This document shows positions 1 to 10,893 of a stretch of DNA of 64,000 bases, piece by piece. Origin of the DNA: Laburnicola sp. R22_1 (taxonomy: Eukaryota; Ascomycota; Dothideomycetes; Pleosporales; Didymosphaeriaceae); contig JACONQ010000017.1 in the NCBI GenBank assembly GCA_014281115.1, forward strand, positions 1,488,001-1,552,000. The letters are read 5' to 3'. Under the pieces are notes generated by a model, which saw only the letters and a program-made list of their open reading frames with translations, was not told where the DNA came from and did not search any database. A program made the translations under genes and the position numbers. Numbering within the stretch: position 1 is the stretch's first letter; every line of letters starts with the position of its first letter.

Positions 1-1926
1 CGTAGAGCGTGGGGCTTCTTGAGTAGAAGGTTGAACAGGAGGTGTGTCGACTCTCCAACTCATCTCGTCTTCTTGTCTCTCTGGGCTGCTGGCAGGGCTC
101 AGTAGATGCGACCTTTGATCACTGTCGTGCAAGGTCGGGTATTCCACCTCAATAGGTGGAACGACTGAAGCGGTGTAATCGCCTTGGTCTTCGGGGGTGA
201 GTAGACGTGACTGTTGCTGAGTAGTCTCGGGGGCGAATACATCGTCGGCAACGCAACTACGGTTCTTGGGCTTGGTGGGACTGGAGAGTGAAAGCGAGGA
301 AGACTGCTCTGATTCACTCTGCTTTGCTAGCTGTTCGCCCAGGCGAAGGCCGGCTTGAAGCTCACGCCTGGTGCGTTCACTGAAGCCACGGAAAAGGTCA
401 TCAAGCTGGTCTCGTCGCTCGTCCACGGTCTTGGAAAGTCCAGCTTCCGGAGTGACACGGCTTGGGTCCAGCACACCTTGAAGGGCAAACCCTGCTTTCA
501 CCACTCGACCGATCTTAGGTGTCGCAGCTTCAGTAGGAGAGACCCGCGCAGGTTCAATAGCCGGCGGATTGGAAGGCTCGCCCGACTCCATGGAAGGTGT
601 TTTGTATCTAGGTGGTGCAATTGGAGGGGAGGGATTTGCCTGCGCTAAAGGCTGTGTCGCACGCAAAGGCTCGGGACATGGTCCAGCTGCAGTTTTCGGA
701 CTACGTCTTCCGTGTAGATCCGTGGATGGTATTCTGAGGTAGGCATGATTGCGGATTGACGTATGATCGGAAGCCGCTGGAGTCGTCTCTGTCGGTCCGT
801 TCACGGGACTTGTCATGCTGGGCAGCGAGTCGACAGATATCATACTAAAGTTTTCGCTGTCGATGATGGTCGTATCGTCGGGCATTCTTGTGGCACCCTC
901 GTCAAAAGCAAAGTTGATCTCGTTATGCTCGTCTTCGTATCCTCCATCATCTTCAAGATCTTCAGCCGGTTGTTGGGGTGGTTGTTCCTGAATCACTTGG
1001 TCTTCTTCGTCGGTGCCCGATGGCGTCTGAGTGTTGCCCTCTTCTACAGACTCTTCGTCTGATGATAGCTCCACCAACTCTTTGCCTTTTGCTGCAGGAG
1101 TGCTTTTGCGCGCCTTTAGTCTTCGCGTCAGATCTGTCTGACGTGGCGTGGACTTCAAGGGTGTGTCAATGTCCACTAGCTTTTGTCGTTTTCTGTCCGC
1201 TAGAAACACGTCTCGACGTGGGCTTTCCTCAGAAGTTGCTCGCGGTTCTTGCGGTGTGGCCGAGGGCCCTTCAATGCCAGGCAACGCAACTTGCGGCACG
1301 GCTGGTGGTGCTTCATCTGCGATATCGGTCGCTGACGCTGTGTCCACTCGAGTTCCTGGCACGGCGTTTTCCGTCGGCGGCTGAACGTTCTTCCTGGGTC
1401 GCCCTCTCCGCTTCTTTGGTGTCGCGTCAGTCTCTACATCTGCTGCACTCGCATCTGCCCCCACGCTGGAACGACGCGCTTTTGAGCTTGCTCTCTTCCT
1501 GACGGGCGTGCCATTCCGCCTGGCAGCTGCCTCGGACTTCCTCGGCCTCCCGCGGCGCTTAGCGGGAGACGAGGCATCGGGGTCCTTTAGAGGGATTGTC
1601 GTCGTCTTCGTGCGCGTAACGTGCTTGACAGTCGGTGATGACACGTTCTCGTCGTCGCTGCCCGGCTCTGCCTCCACCGTGACCTTGATGCGCCACGGAC
1701 TCGCGCCGCCGGTGCGCGGTGTGCTCAGCACCATCTGCTTCGAGGGCGACGAAAATTCCATTTCCGATATGCCAGGCCTGCAGTTCTGCTTGCTGGGCGA
1801 GCTCGACACCAGAGGCTGTTTTGTTGCACGCGTCAAGGTGCGCCGTGCTCTGCGTTCGTTGATGGAGGCGGCGAGCGGGTCTGGCGAGGACTCGGGATGA
1901 TTAAAATCATTGTCGTCGTTCGCCAT
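1..1926 (-). CDS. AT-hook DNA-binding protein, partial (C-terminus beyond window)
   Basis: The frame is open from an ATG at 1926 down to base 1 with no stop, giving about 642 visible residues; the C-terminus lies outside the window. The protein is low-complexity, rich in Ser, Pro, Thr and charged residues. It carries two AT-hook cores of the RRGRPRK type, near residues 122-130 and 170-178, each preceded by SSPAKR or TPKKR-like basic stretches, so minor-groove binding of AT-rich DNA in the nucleus is likely. An acidic stretch (SSDEESVEEGN) and many SP/TP sites suggest phosphorylation. It resembles the fungal proteins annotated only as AT DNA binding protein; the cellular role is not known to me. 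It is divergent from the GEN1/Yen1 gene, with 219 bp between the start codons. Confidence is high that it is a gene and moderate for the function. Confidence 0.8.
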   Translation of the reverse strand, partial: MANDDNDFNHPESSPDPLAASINERRARRTLTRATKQPLVSSSPSKQNCRPGISEMEFSSPSKQMVLSTPRTGGASPWRIKVTVEAEPGSDDENVSSPTVKHVTRTKTTTIPLKDPDASSPAKRRGRPRKSEAAARRNGTPVRKRASSKARRSSVGADASAADVETDATPKKRRGRPRKNVQPPTENAVPGTRVDTASATDIADEAPPAVPQVALPGIEGPSATPQEPRATSEESPRRDVFLADRKRQKLVDIDTPLKSTPRQTDLTRRLKARKSTPAAKGKELVELSSDEESVEEGNTQTPSGTDEEDQVIQEQPPQQPAEDLEDDGGYEDEHNEINFAFDEGATRMPDDTTIIDSENFSMISVDSLPSMTSPVNGPTETTPAASDHTSIRNHAYLRIPSTDLHGRRSPKTAAGPCPEPLRATQPLAQANPSPPIAPPRYKTPSMESGEPSNPPAIEPARVSPTEAATPKIGRVVKAGFALQGVLDPSRVTPEAGLSKTVDERRDQLDDLFRGFSERTRRELQAGLRLGEQLAKQSESEQSSSLSLSSPTKPKNRSCVADDVFAPETTQQQSRLLTPEDQGDYTASVVPPIEVEYPTLHDSDQRSHLLSPASSPERQEDEMSWRVDTPPVQPSTQEAPRST

Positions 1927-2145
1927 GGTGCAGCTTGACGCCATATTGGGGCCTCCGCGGAATGCGATGTGTGTGGGAAGAATGCGCGGTCCTAGCAACT
2001 ATGTAATTGTGGTTGTGATGGGGCAGTCCCGGCACACTCGATTGTGTCGCCCCGTCGCCATGGCAACTATCTAATCCGCGGCCTGGGTGCTAAACCTCAC
2101 GACAAAGACGGCGGTGCGGCAGCATCGCGGCATGGAGCTGCTGCC
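1927..2145. promoter_or_regulatory. Shared intergenic region between divergent AT-hook and GEN1/Yen1 genes
   Basis: These 219 bp separate two divergent start codons and must hold both promoters and 5' leaders. No clear TATA box is visible. Confidence 0.5.
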
Positions 2146-4997
2146 ATGGGAATTCACGGGTACGTATATTTGCTCCCTCGCCTCAGTCGCATTTATTTAC
2201 TCGTGCAGGATTTACAAAGAGATTGGCCCTGGCCGCCGCGTAGCTTTGTCTAAGCTTGCAGTTGAGAAATTCGAAGAGACAGGCAGGCCGCTGCGAATTG
2301 CTATTGATATATCCATATGGCTGTTCCAGATACAGGCAAGCAAAGGTAAGAAAGAACTGATGTGATGCCGTCATATGCCGATTGCTGATATCGCCACGCA
2401 CAGGTGGCACAAATCCTGCCCTGCGCACCTTCTACTACCGCCTTCTACGCCTGATCGCACTCTCGATACACCCCATCTTCGTGTTCGACGGCCCGAACAA
2501 GCCCCCCTTCAAACGTAACAAGAGAACGGGACCCAACGTCGCATCCATACCCGAGTTTTTCGCCAAACAGCTCCTCAAGCAGTTCGGGTTCCCGACGCAT
2601 CTTGCGCCAGGAGAAGCGGAAGCGGAATGCGCGCTGTTGCAGAGAGAAGGCATTGTAGATGCGGTTCTGAGTGAAGATGTGGATACCCTCATGTTTGGGA
2701 GCGGGCTGACCATCCGCAATTGGTCGCCAGAGCAAAAGTCAAGCAAGACGCCTACACATGTAAACGTTTACGATGCCGTCGAGACGAAGAACGGGGCCTC
2801 GGGCTTGGATCGCGAGGGCATGATACTAGTCGCTCTGATGAGCGGGGGAGACTACGTTCCAGAGGGCATACCTGGGTGTGGGCCCAAGACAGCATGCGAG
2901 GCAGCAAGAGCAGGGTTCGGGAGAGATCTTTGCCAACTTGCAAAGAACGATAAGGAAGGCATGCGAAAATGGCGAGAACGACTGCGACATGAGATCAAGA
3001 CCAACGAGAGTAAGCTTTTCAACCGGAAGCGTCCTAGCATGACAATCCCGGACGACTTCCCTCGAACGGATATCCTGGGCTATTACACACATCCAGCCAT
3101 CTCAAACCAGGCTGGGCTGGACAAGCTCAGGAATTCCATCAACTGGGACCAAGACCTCGATTTTCCTGGTTTGCGCAGCTTCGCGCGCGATGCGTTCGAC
3201 TGGGTAAAACTAGAAGGCGCAAAACATTTCGTGCGCAGCCTAGCGCCCTCGTTACTTGTCCGACATCTTCGAATGAGAGGCGAGCAGACTGAGAGATTTC
3301 CTTCACACGACCTTCAGGCGATTCAAGAAGACGAAGCGCTTCTAGTGAAGGGCATTCACGGCAAGCGACAGCACGTAGTCACAGACAGTAGCACCGAGCT
3401 TCGAGTCAGTTTCACGCCCACCGAGCTCGTGAAGATCGATTTGAGCACCGAAGGCCCAGATGACGACATTGAGTTACCTCCAGGCTCGGAAGCGGATCTA
3501 GATGAAGAGCTTCCGCTAGATCTGGACGATGATGGCGAAGGACCTAAGAAACGCGGACCGACAAAATTTGACCCAAGCAAACCTGCTAGAGTATGGGTCA
3601 TGGAGACTTACGTGAAAGTCGGTGTCCCACTGAAAGTGCAGGATTGGGAGGCCGAAAGACAGAAACCGCTGAAGTCGAAGCGGACCGCTTCAGCAAATGA
3701 TGCTAGCACAGCGTCTAAACCTCGCGCGCCCAGGCGCACAAAGGCAACCAATGGCACACCACAAATGACAATTGAACGGTTTGCCAAGGTAACAAAACCA
3801 GGCGTCAAACTCTCACAGGCTTTATCGAAGATTCAGAAAAGTAGTCCTGATCCGCCTGTGGTCTCCCAACCCGTGCCTCAGCCAAACAAAACAGTCGTGA
3901 GCCTTCTGTCCTCATCGCCTGCCAGACCAGACGAGGCAAATGAATCTCGGAATGCGCGAGAAAAGTCACTCTCTCCTCTGTTAGAACTACCACCCAGTGT
4001 CTCCAAGAGAAGGCGTGGGCCAATGCAGCGCGCGCATACCCTGCCCGCAAACCCTACCTCTGCTTTCGAACGACCTAGCTCCCCACCACCGGATATAATA
4101 GAGACATTGGACTTAGTGGATCTCCCCGCATTACCATCTCCATCTCAAGCTCCAACAAAGAAAGCCCGAACACGAGCCATGAAAATCCCTTTGCCGTCCA
4201 CGCGCGCAGGACCGATAACCACAGCACCGGAGAAGACAAGGCAGACAACACTGGACGCATGGAGATCACCGGCCGGTACGCCTAACAAGACTCAAAAAAA
4301 GAAAGGTTCAATTGATACAGCGCCTATACCACCAGCACCACGCTTTGAAGTAGCCGAAGACGATGTGGAAACTCTGGACCTTACCCTCTCTTCTCCCGTG
4401 CGACATTCTCTTCCGCAAAAACCCGCTGTGACAATAGAGTCTAGACGAATGAACACTACCGCGATGACTTCGAGTAGCCGCCCGGCGCTCGTTTCCATCC
4501 CGTCAAACGTGTCCAATACCTCGTCCTCTTCAACGTCGAGCAGGAACACGAAAGAGAAGCCAAAACTTGCGCCAGTTACGCGACGGACCTCTCCCCGTCT
4601 GCGCAAAACCAAGTCCGTCTCGCCAGAGATCGAATCCGTAGATCTAAGCGGGCTCTCATCCCCACCACCCGTACCTATCTTCGGTGAACCAGCTCAGCCC
4701 CGTCCAGCATCGCCAACGTCACCTACACAACCCGCCCCAGGTCTGCGCCGCTCACCTCGTAGCCACAAATCTACCTCGCCTGAACTCGCAGCACGCAAGG
4801 ACAGTCCTCCGGCAGCGTGGAAAACGCAAGCTAAGAAGAAGCGTGAGATTGTACTGCGGAAGAGCTTGGCTGGGACGTGGGACTTTGTCGATGTGGAGAG
4901 TCCTGTCAAAGGGGGTGAGGAGGGTAGAGTGGTACTGAAGGGGAAAGAGAGGAGAAGGTGGAGGGAGAGTGAGATTGAGGTTTTGGATCTTAGTTAG
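2146..4997 (+). CDS. YEN1: Holliday junction resolvase, GEN1/Yen1 (XPG/Rad2 nuclease family)
   Basis: Three exons are predicted: 2146-2159 (14 nt), 2209-2345 and 2404-4997, with introns of 49 and 58 bp, GT-AG borders and matching phases. The product is 914 aa. Translation starts MGIHGIYKEIGPG, the conserved Rad2-family N-terminus in which Gly2 must be exposed. XPG-N covers about residues 1-95 with a metal-binding Asp in AIDIS (about 35) and in VFDGPNK (about 77). XPG-I has GEAEAEC (about 119) and SEDVDTL (about 139), and GGDYV (about 197) opens the helix-two-turn-helix region. The long Ser/Pro-rich tail has many SP/TP sites, as expected for a nuclease controlled by CDK phosphorylation and nuclear exclusion in yeast. 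Family role: symmetric cleavage of four-way junctions late in mitosis. FEN1 or Rad2 are less likely given the architecture and tail. Confidence 0.9.
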
Positions 4998-5537
4998 GAG
5001 GCTGGTTGGTGTGTTTGGATGGAGGGAGACGTGATTGGGGGGCGGAGATGTTGCTTTCGATTCTGTTCCTTGTATGGACGGGGGAGCGGGCGTTTTGCGA
5101 TGACGATATTGTTTACGCTGGTTTGTTTATAGTGTGTATGATTGGATGGATGGATGATGATTCTATAGCACTTTGATGATGCGCTGCATGGGTAGCAGAA
5201 TTTGGTGCCACGGTGACTAGATAGTTGAGACAGGACACAACGCAAACGCGCCAACGTGCAGGACGCAGGCACAAAGGCGACTTTTCTATACCATACCATT
5301 CATTCAAGCAAGTATCCTAGACTCTACAAAAAGCTACACGCTTAGACAAACCTAGTCTTCTTTGCTCCCTTCCAAGTAATACAAGCCTGACCCCTGGAAA
5401 AGCACCAGGGTGGCTATATACAAGATTGCGACTTCCCCGCTGGCTTATACCGCTGTGCTATTTTTCGCCATTTCAACAAAAGGAGAAGAAAGACAGAAGA
5501 AAAAGTGGTGGTGCGTAGAGCAGCAACCTCCAAGATC
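4998..5537. other. Convergent 3' intergenic region
   Basis: 540 bp between the stop codons of the GEN1/Yen1 and Tam41 genes. I see no gene or repeat here; it presumably holds both 3' UTRs. Confidence 0.5.
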
Positions 5538-6896
5538 TCAAGACTCCAAGCGACCCTTTTCCCGCTTTTCTTTCAAGTACCGCCACGCGCGGATCGGACC
5601 TGCAGTAAATACACCCTTCACGGTTTGCACGGCAGCGGGCCAGGCAACCGTCTGTCTGATAGCTTTGGCCACCATCTGCGGCAGGTCTTTCTCAGCTGCT
5701 ATGCGCCTATCAAAGTCGCTGCCGACCTGCTTCTTCAAGCCGCCCTTTGCATCCTCGTCTTTGCTTGCTTCGAGCATCGTTCGGAACGTGTCGTCTTCGA
5801 TGCCGAATTTCCGCTTGTAGAGGGCGTAGACTTTTTCTCGGAAGGATTTGGGCAGCCGTCGGACCATGTTGGCTCGTCGCTCTAGGTCCAAGTCTTGGGT
5901 TAGTTTGAGGTCTAGCTTGGTGTCTTCCATCCAGCCGGGCTTGGTGATGGCTTTTTCGTCTGCGTACGAAAGGTTGGGCAGCGACATGATGAGGTCGTGG
6001 TATAGGAGGCGGAAGTTCTTGATCTGGTGGGTCACGATGTTGTGGATCTTTTTTGGATTTTCGGAGCCATACGTCATGCGTGGGTCACCCTGGTAACTCA
6101 GGCCGGCAATTGTCGAGTATAGCTCTCTTTCTGTGAAGGTTTCTGGGAGGAGGAGCAGCGAGCAGCGCACCGCGGAGATGAGGTTGCGCTGGTTTGCGAC
6201 GCGGATGTTGGGTTCTTCGAAGAGGATCTTGACGGGCTTGTGTAGGCGGCCGGCGAGGTACATCGTGTCCCAGTTGCAGAGGTCGCTGTGCATCGTCTCG
6301 AAGTTGACGACGGCGTATTTGATCATGGTGCCGTTGACTGTGATATACGGGTTGAAATAGACGCCAGCGCCGAATTTGTCCTGCACGAAGCTGACCGCGT
6401 CGGAGCCGAGTCGTCCGAGGAAAGAGTAGTGATCGCGGTGCTCGCGCAAGTTCAGCGAGTGGAAGTGCTGCGAGAAGCGCGTTGTGAAAACAAAGTCGAT
6501 CATCTTCCCTCCTCCTTTCTGCCATTTCAGTATCGCCTCGGGCGGGTTCGGGTGCGGCGAATGCGTAATGCGCGATGCTGTCGCGTCGGACTGAGGGAAG
6601 ACGCCGGAGCCATAGGCGAAAGCGTACGTGATGGCAGGGAACTGCTTCAATATTCCGCGCAGACTTCTCTTGAACTCCTCATTCGTCTCCATCAGCTGGT
6701 TCTTCCCAAAGTCCTTGTGCGGCAATTGCGTGAAATCCTCAAGCGACGGTGGTTCGTCTTCCCATCCCGGCGGTAGAGACTGGTTGTAGGCGGATGCAGT
6801 GGACTCTGGCTTCTGCGAGGTGCCATAGTAACGATTGATAGGTAGCAATGGCCGTCGGCACCATGCTATCCGGGCTACAGGGCGTAGTCGAGACAT
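5538..6896 (-). CDS. TAM41: Mitochondrial phosphatidate cytidylyltransferase Tam41
   Basis: A single exon of 452 aa from the ATG at 6896. The frame extends upstream to 7058, but the ATG at 6896 gives an N-terminus (MSRLRPVARIAWCRRPLLP) that looks like a mitochondrial presequence: Arg-rich, no acidic residues. Tam41 makes CDP-diacylglycerol from phosphatidic acid and CTP on the matrix side of the inner membrane, the first step towards cardiolipin. Visible nucleotidyltransferase signatures are YAFAYGSGVFPQ (about 90-101) and MIDFVFTT (about 129-136), followed by the family blocks HSLNLREHRDHYSFLGRLG and KYAVVNFETMHSDLCNWDTM. Length agrees with the family. It is divergent from the BIR-domain gene, 246 bp away. 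Confidence 0.93.
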   Translation of the reverse strand: MSRLRPVARIAWCRRPLLPINRYYGTSQKPESTASAYNQSLPPGWEDEPPSLEDFTQLPHKDFGKNQLMETNEEFKRSLRGILKQFPAITYAFAYGSGVFPQSDATASRITHSPHPNPPEAILKWQKGGGKMIDFVFTTRFSQHFHSLNLREHRDHYSFLGRLGSDAVSFVQDKFGAGVYFNPYITVNGTMIKYAVVNFETMHSDLCNWDTMYLAGRLHKPVKILFEEPNIRVANQRNLISAVRCSLLLLPETFTERELYSTIAGLSYQGDPRMTYGSENPKKIHNIVTHQIKNFRLLYHDLIMSLPNLSYADEKAITKPGWMEDTKLDLKLTQDLDLERRANMVRRLPKSFREKVYALYKRKFGIEDDTFRTMLEASKDEDAKGGLKKQVGSDFDRRIAAEKDLPQMVAKAIRQTVAWPAAVQTVKGVFTAGPIRAWRYLKEKREKGRLES

Positions 6897-7142
6897 GGTG
6901 GACGGTTCGCGGTGCCTGAACATTTGCGATCCGCTGGCCTGACGTCTGACTAAGCCACTAGTGGGCCGGTCTTGGCATGCGACGGGCGGGGAGTTGTTTG
7001 TTTGGGCAGTCGCGACCGACGCATCTCCAAACATCACAACCGACACCCGCCATCGCATATCGGCGCACTAAGATATTCCTACGCCAGCTGTGCTCTAGGC
7101 GGATAAAAACACCTTGCAATCGGTATCAGCACCGACATCACC
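6897..7142. promoter_or_regulatory. Shared intergenic region between divergent TAM41 and BIR1 genes
   Basis: 246 bp between two divergent start codons. It includes an in-frame upstream extension of the TAM41 frame that I treat as leader rather than coding. Confidence 0.5.
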
Positions 7143-9121
7143 ATGGACCCGTCGTTCGCGACCTTGCAGGCGCGCCTCGACAGCTTCGCGCCGCCCAAAT
7201 CGAAGTCGCGTCGCACATCTGCCCGCGGAAAGAAGGCAGCGCCGAAAGCAGCGCCTAAGGGAGGATGGCCACTATCGTTCCCGCGCGTCGAAGACCTGGC
7301 CTACGCTGGCTTCGTCTTCAAACCCACCTCCGCCAGCTTCGACAACGTGCAGTGCTTCTCCTGCCAGACCCAACTCGACGGCTGGGAAGAGAGCGACATA
7401 CCCGCCTTCGAGCATCTCACGCACTCTCCGGACTGCGGCTTTGCGATCAACGTGTGCATACGCCTGAGGGGCGACGATCCGGGGCGCATGGAGAAAGATC
7501 CGCTCAGCGAGGAAATGTTGCAAGCGCGCAGGGAGACTTTCGAGAATCTGTGGCCTCTCGATGCCGAGGCGGGGTTTCCGAGTATTGAGCAGGTGCGCCG
7601 CTATCTGCACCTTCCACCTGATCGTTGGTTAACATGCTGTAGATGGTCAACGCTGGGTGGTATTATGACCCTAGCCCTGACACGCCCGATGGCGCTACCT
7701 GCCCATATTGCAGTCTATCTCTCGACGCCTGGGATATTGGTGACGACCCCACCGATGAGCATCGCAAGCGCTCGTCTGACTGCCTGTTCTTCGCCCTCAA
7801 AGAATTCTATCACCCCACAGAAACGAAGAAACCCAAGGCTGCTCGCAGTAAACGGTCATCTGCCAGATCATCGACCGCCAGCGCGAAGACGAAGAAAGCC
7901 CCACGAGCCAAGAAAGGAGCCTCGAAGAAGGCCCTTAACAAACCTCTACCACCCCCTCCAGACGAGACAATGATGGATTCGGTTGTGGAGTCCTTTCCAG
8001 ATCCTCCTAATGCTTCGCTATTGTCCATTCCTGCGCCAGCACCACCCGCAAAGAGGGGGCGCAAAGCCAAGAACAGCGCTGCTCCAGACGAGACCATGAT
8101 GGACCCAGTCGCCGAATCATTTGGCGGAAGCGTTGGATTCTCCATGATTTCTATTCCTCCGAAAGCTCCACCACCCGCGAAGAGAGGTCGGAAACCCAAA
8201 AACTCTTCTATTCTGGACGAGACGCCGGTGCAGTCTTTCGCCGAGTCAGTTGCAGATTCCGTTGCAGTCTCGACGACATCAGTGCCCGCAAAAGGACCTG
8301 CGAAAAGGGGACGAAAGGCTAAGAATGCTCCTGCACAAGAGGACCAGTCCACAGAAATTCTCGCCAATTCGTTTGCAGGCTCGGTTGCTTCTACAATGTC
8401 TAAAGCGACAGCAAAGGGTCGGCAGCCTAGGAAAGCTGCGAAGCGCACATCTACCGTCTCAGCTGCATCAACAACCCGCACTACTCGTGGCAACAAGCGC
8501 AAGAGCAAGGAGATGGAAGTCGAGGCTGAAGTTGAGTTAGAAGAGCCGGAACCCTCACCAAAGCGAACCAGACTCAGCGACATCTCATTACCACAATTCG
8601 AATCTACACCGCTCAACACACCCAAGGAATGGCGCCAGACGGAGACAGTCAAGAGCCCTGTGTCCCACCTCAATCATGCAACCCCTAGGGCGTTTCGGCA
8701 ACCGGAGACGCTCAAGAGCCCTGTCCGTGCAGAGCAAATCAGAAGCCCGGTGCCCGCTAAGACTCCGTTGGCCTCGCGAAGTCCTGTGCGCGCACATCCT
8801 CAGACCCCCGAAGAACCCCAGACTCCTGAGGCTACTCCAGCCTCTGCTATGAAGTGGGATCCCATCATCATCACCAACATCATCGCCGATGCCGGCCTTG
8901 ACAAAGAGAACATGGACATCGACATGGCTGACACGACGGAGAACATCACCAAAGCCGTCTTAGCTGGTCTCACGAGTCCGGAGAAGAAAATGACGATCGA
9001 GGAGTATGTCTTGCACAACGCAAAGCGTGGCGAGGAGAAGCTCAGGCAGGAATGCGAGCGCCAGATTGCTGCTTTTGAGGTCGAGGGTCGTCGGGCTTTG
9101 GCTGCTTTGGATGCTTGTTAG
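7143..9121 (+). CDS. BIR1: BIR-domain protein, Bir1/survivin-like chromosomal passenger subunit
   Basis: Two exons, 7143-7592 and 7643-9121, flank a 50-bp GT-AG intron in phase 0, giving 642 aa. Two BIR zinc-binding repeats lie in the N-terminal 220 residues. The first has CFSCQTQLDGWEESDIPAFEHLTHSPDC; the second starts at the exon junction (MVNAGWYYDPSP) and has CPYCSLSLDAWDIGDDPTDEHRKRSSDC, both with the C-x2-C, H and C ligands. The middle has four imperfect repeats of a PAKRGRK(A/P)KN block followed by DET-x-SFA-like sequence, basic motifs reminiscent of AT-hooks. The C-terminus ends in a helical segment (MTIEEYVLHNAKRGEEKLRQ). Family role: with Aurora kinase and INCENP it directs the passenger complex to centromeres and the spindle midzone. 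Two BIRs and a long basic-acidic middle match fungal Bir1/Cut17. Confidence 0.88.
8050..8440 (+). repeat. Degenerate internal repeats encoding KRGRK(A/P)KN blocks in the BIR gene
   Basis: Four related coding units spaced about 90-130 bp apart. Each has a PAKRGRKAKN-like or RQPRKAAK-like basic core followed by a Ser-rich ESFAGSV-like segment. Confidence 0.6.
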
Positions 9122-9870
9122 CATGCGATACTCATGATGGAGGGAGTTAATGGCGTTGCGATCATGTTAATACGGAATTCGAGGCCTGCCAAGGTGGCCG
9201 ATGGCGCTCTGGGTATTGTGGGTTGCTTTGTTGTTGTTTCTGGTCGTTATCCGCCATCCCCGCCCTTCCACCGCGGCTCGAGACGCTTGGTTGTAGGCTT
9301 GAAATGGCCTCCTGGGGGTCAATATGGCCAGGTGGAAGGGCGGGTTGAGGCGAGACCTTGGCGTTGGGGATGGGGTTTGGACGTCATGATGACTGAATGG
9401 AGTGTTGCATGAGCGGAGTTGGGGGCGCGTTAGCCATGGTTCTTGTTTATTTACTGTCTCCGCGGTGTGAAAGGAGATGGGCCAGGTCGTCGCTGTTGTA
9501 TGGATTGTGTCTTGGTTGGGAAGGAAGGTTGTTTCTATTGTACAAATGAGTAATGTCATGATTGTAAACAGTTGATTGTTTTTGTGACGTGGGCTGCAGC
9601 GTGTTCGAGCGAGATGGGCGGCTATCCAAACATGTATGGCTCTAGGTTAGTAGGCGCAAGGCAAGAGAACTCGGTCCGGAGCGGTGGGGAGCATAACGAG
9701 AGCACGAGCGCTTCGAAACGGTGTTCATCTGTAAGGGTTATATGCGCTGTCCTGCCTATCGAGCTTTCTTGTGCGAGACACGAGCACCCGTGGACGACGC
9801 GAAATCACGTGAATAACTGAGGCCGTGTATCCAGATGTCTCATCGATGGAACGTAACATAGCATATTATA
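9122..9870. other. Convergent 3' intergenic region
   Basis: 749 bp between the stop codons of the BIR gene and the COG7-like gene. No credible gene; the short open frames here have no recognisable domain. Confidence 0.5.
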
Positions 9871-10893
9871 CTATATATAATTCTCCCGTATCCTCTGCAG
9901 ATTATCCAAAAAGCCCCCGCCACTTTTCTGCGGCGCAGCTGGTTGCGTCTGCACCTTGGGCACACTCCCGCTCCTCGCCGTCCTATTTTTCTTCTCCTCT
10001 TCTCTCGCCTTGTCCTCGGCCAGTCTGACCAAACCCTCCACAAACTTTGCCCTTGCCTTCTCCTCCGCCGTCCCTTTCCACACCGTCGCCAGGTCCCTCA
10101 GCGCCTGGATACGCACCTGCGCTGCCTCGGGCCCGCTCTCGGGATCGCCCGTCACCAACTCGGATATCTCGGTGCGCAGGGCAGCGGCGAACTCTTTGCC
10201 TTTTTGCTCGCGCGAGGAGGCGTCGCTGGAGGGTTCGGGCGCCGAGACGGAGATGAGCGACGAGGTGAGGGAGACTTCGGAGGGGGGCAGCGTCCAGTGC
10301 ATGGCTTCGCCGAAGACTTTGATGACGGTTTCGAGGCGCGTGCGGACGAGGGAGAGGAGCCGGAGCTGGGCTACGTAGTCTGGGGATGCGGCGGTTGGCG
10401 TGGGGTGGGAGGGGGAGGGTGGTTCGTGCTGCTGCTCTGCGGGTGCGGGTGCCGGGCTCGTCGCTTCGGTGTCTTCTTTCTTGTCTTTCTCCAGCGTGAT
10501 GCCGCCAGGGACGAACTTGGCGACGTCGTCTTTCAAGCCGTCGGTGAGCGTCTCTGTGAGGCCGATGGTGTCGCCGCGGAGGACTTCGACTTCGTAGGCG
10601 AGACGCGCCCCGCTGCGGAGGATGTCGTCGGTCAGTTGTGTGAGGATGGTGGATAGACGCGTCGTATGCGCGTTGAGCTGGGAGAGGAGGTCTTGGGTTT
10701 GCGAGGAGAGCTCGGCGAGCGGGACAGCTTGAGTCTGTTTGAGGGGGCGCGAGGAGACGGAGGAGAGCGAGAGGGAGGGGAGAGTCGAGTTGAGGTAGTC
10801 GGCGGGGTCGAATTGCGGCTGGAGGAAGGGGGCGAGAACGGGATCGGATACGTGCGATGGTTTTGGAGCTGCTGAGCTCTCTGGAATTGCCAT
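9871..10893 (-). CDS. Putative conserved oligomeric Golgi complex subunit 7 (COG7-like)
   Basis: A single exon of 340 aa. The N-terminal block FLQPQFDPADYLNSTLPSL, followed by a coiled-coil helix (LAELSSQTQDLLSQLNAHTTRLSTILTQL) and ARLAYEVEVLRGDT, looks like the start of a CATCHR-type tethering subunit. In filamentous fungi such short proteins are usually annotated as COG7. COG tethers retrograde vesicles within the Golgi. The middle is Pro/Ala/Glu-rich and the C-terminus has a charged helix (KARAKFVEGLVRLAEDKAREEEKK). The assignment rests on my recollection of the N-terminal pattern; another tethering-complex subunit is possible. It is divergent from the PARP-E2 gene, 767 bp away. Confidence 0.6.
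   Translation of the reverse strand: MAIPESSAAPKPSHVSDPVLAPFLQPQFDPADYLNSTLPSLSLSSVSSRPLKQTQAVPLAELSSQTQDLLSQLNAHTTRLSTILTQLTDDILRSGARLAYEVEVLRGDTIGLTETLTDGLKDDVAKFVPGGITLEKDKKEDTEATSPAPAPAEQQHEPPSPSHPTPTAASPDYVAQLRLLSLVRTRLETVIKVFGEAMHWTLPPSEVSLTSSLISVSAPEPSSDASSREQKGKEFAAALRTEISELVTGDPESGPEAAQVRIQALRDLATVWKGTAEEKARAKFVEGLVRLAEDKAREEEKKNRTARSGSVPKVQTQPAAPQKSGGGFLDNLQRIRENYI

Noticed and set aside
7810..8673. 287-codon minus-strand open frame
   Set aside because: Antisense shadow of the BIR-gene exon 2 repeats; Ser/Ala/Gly-rich with no domain.
9943..10656. 237-codon plus-strand open frame
   Set aside because: Antisense of the COG7-like gene; Arg/Gly-rich with no domain.
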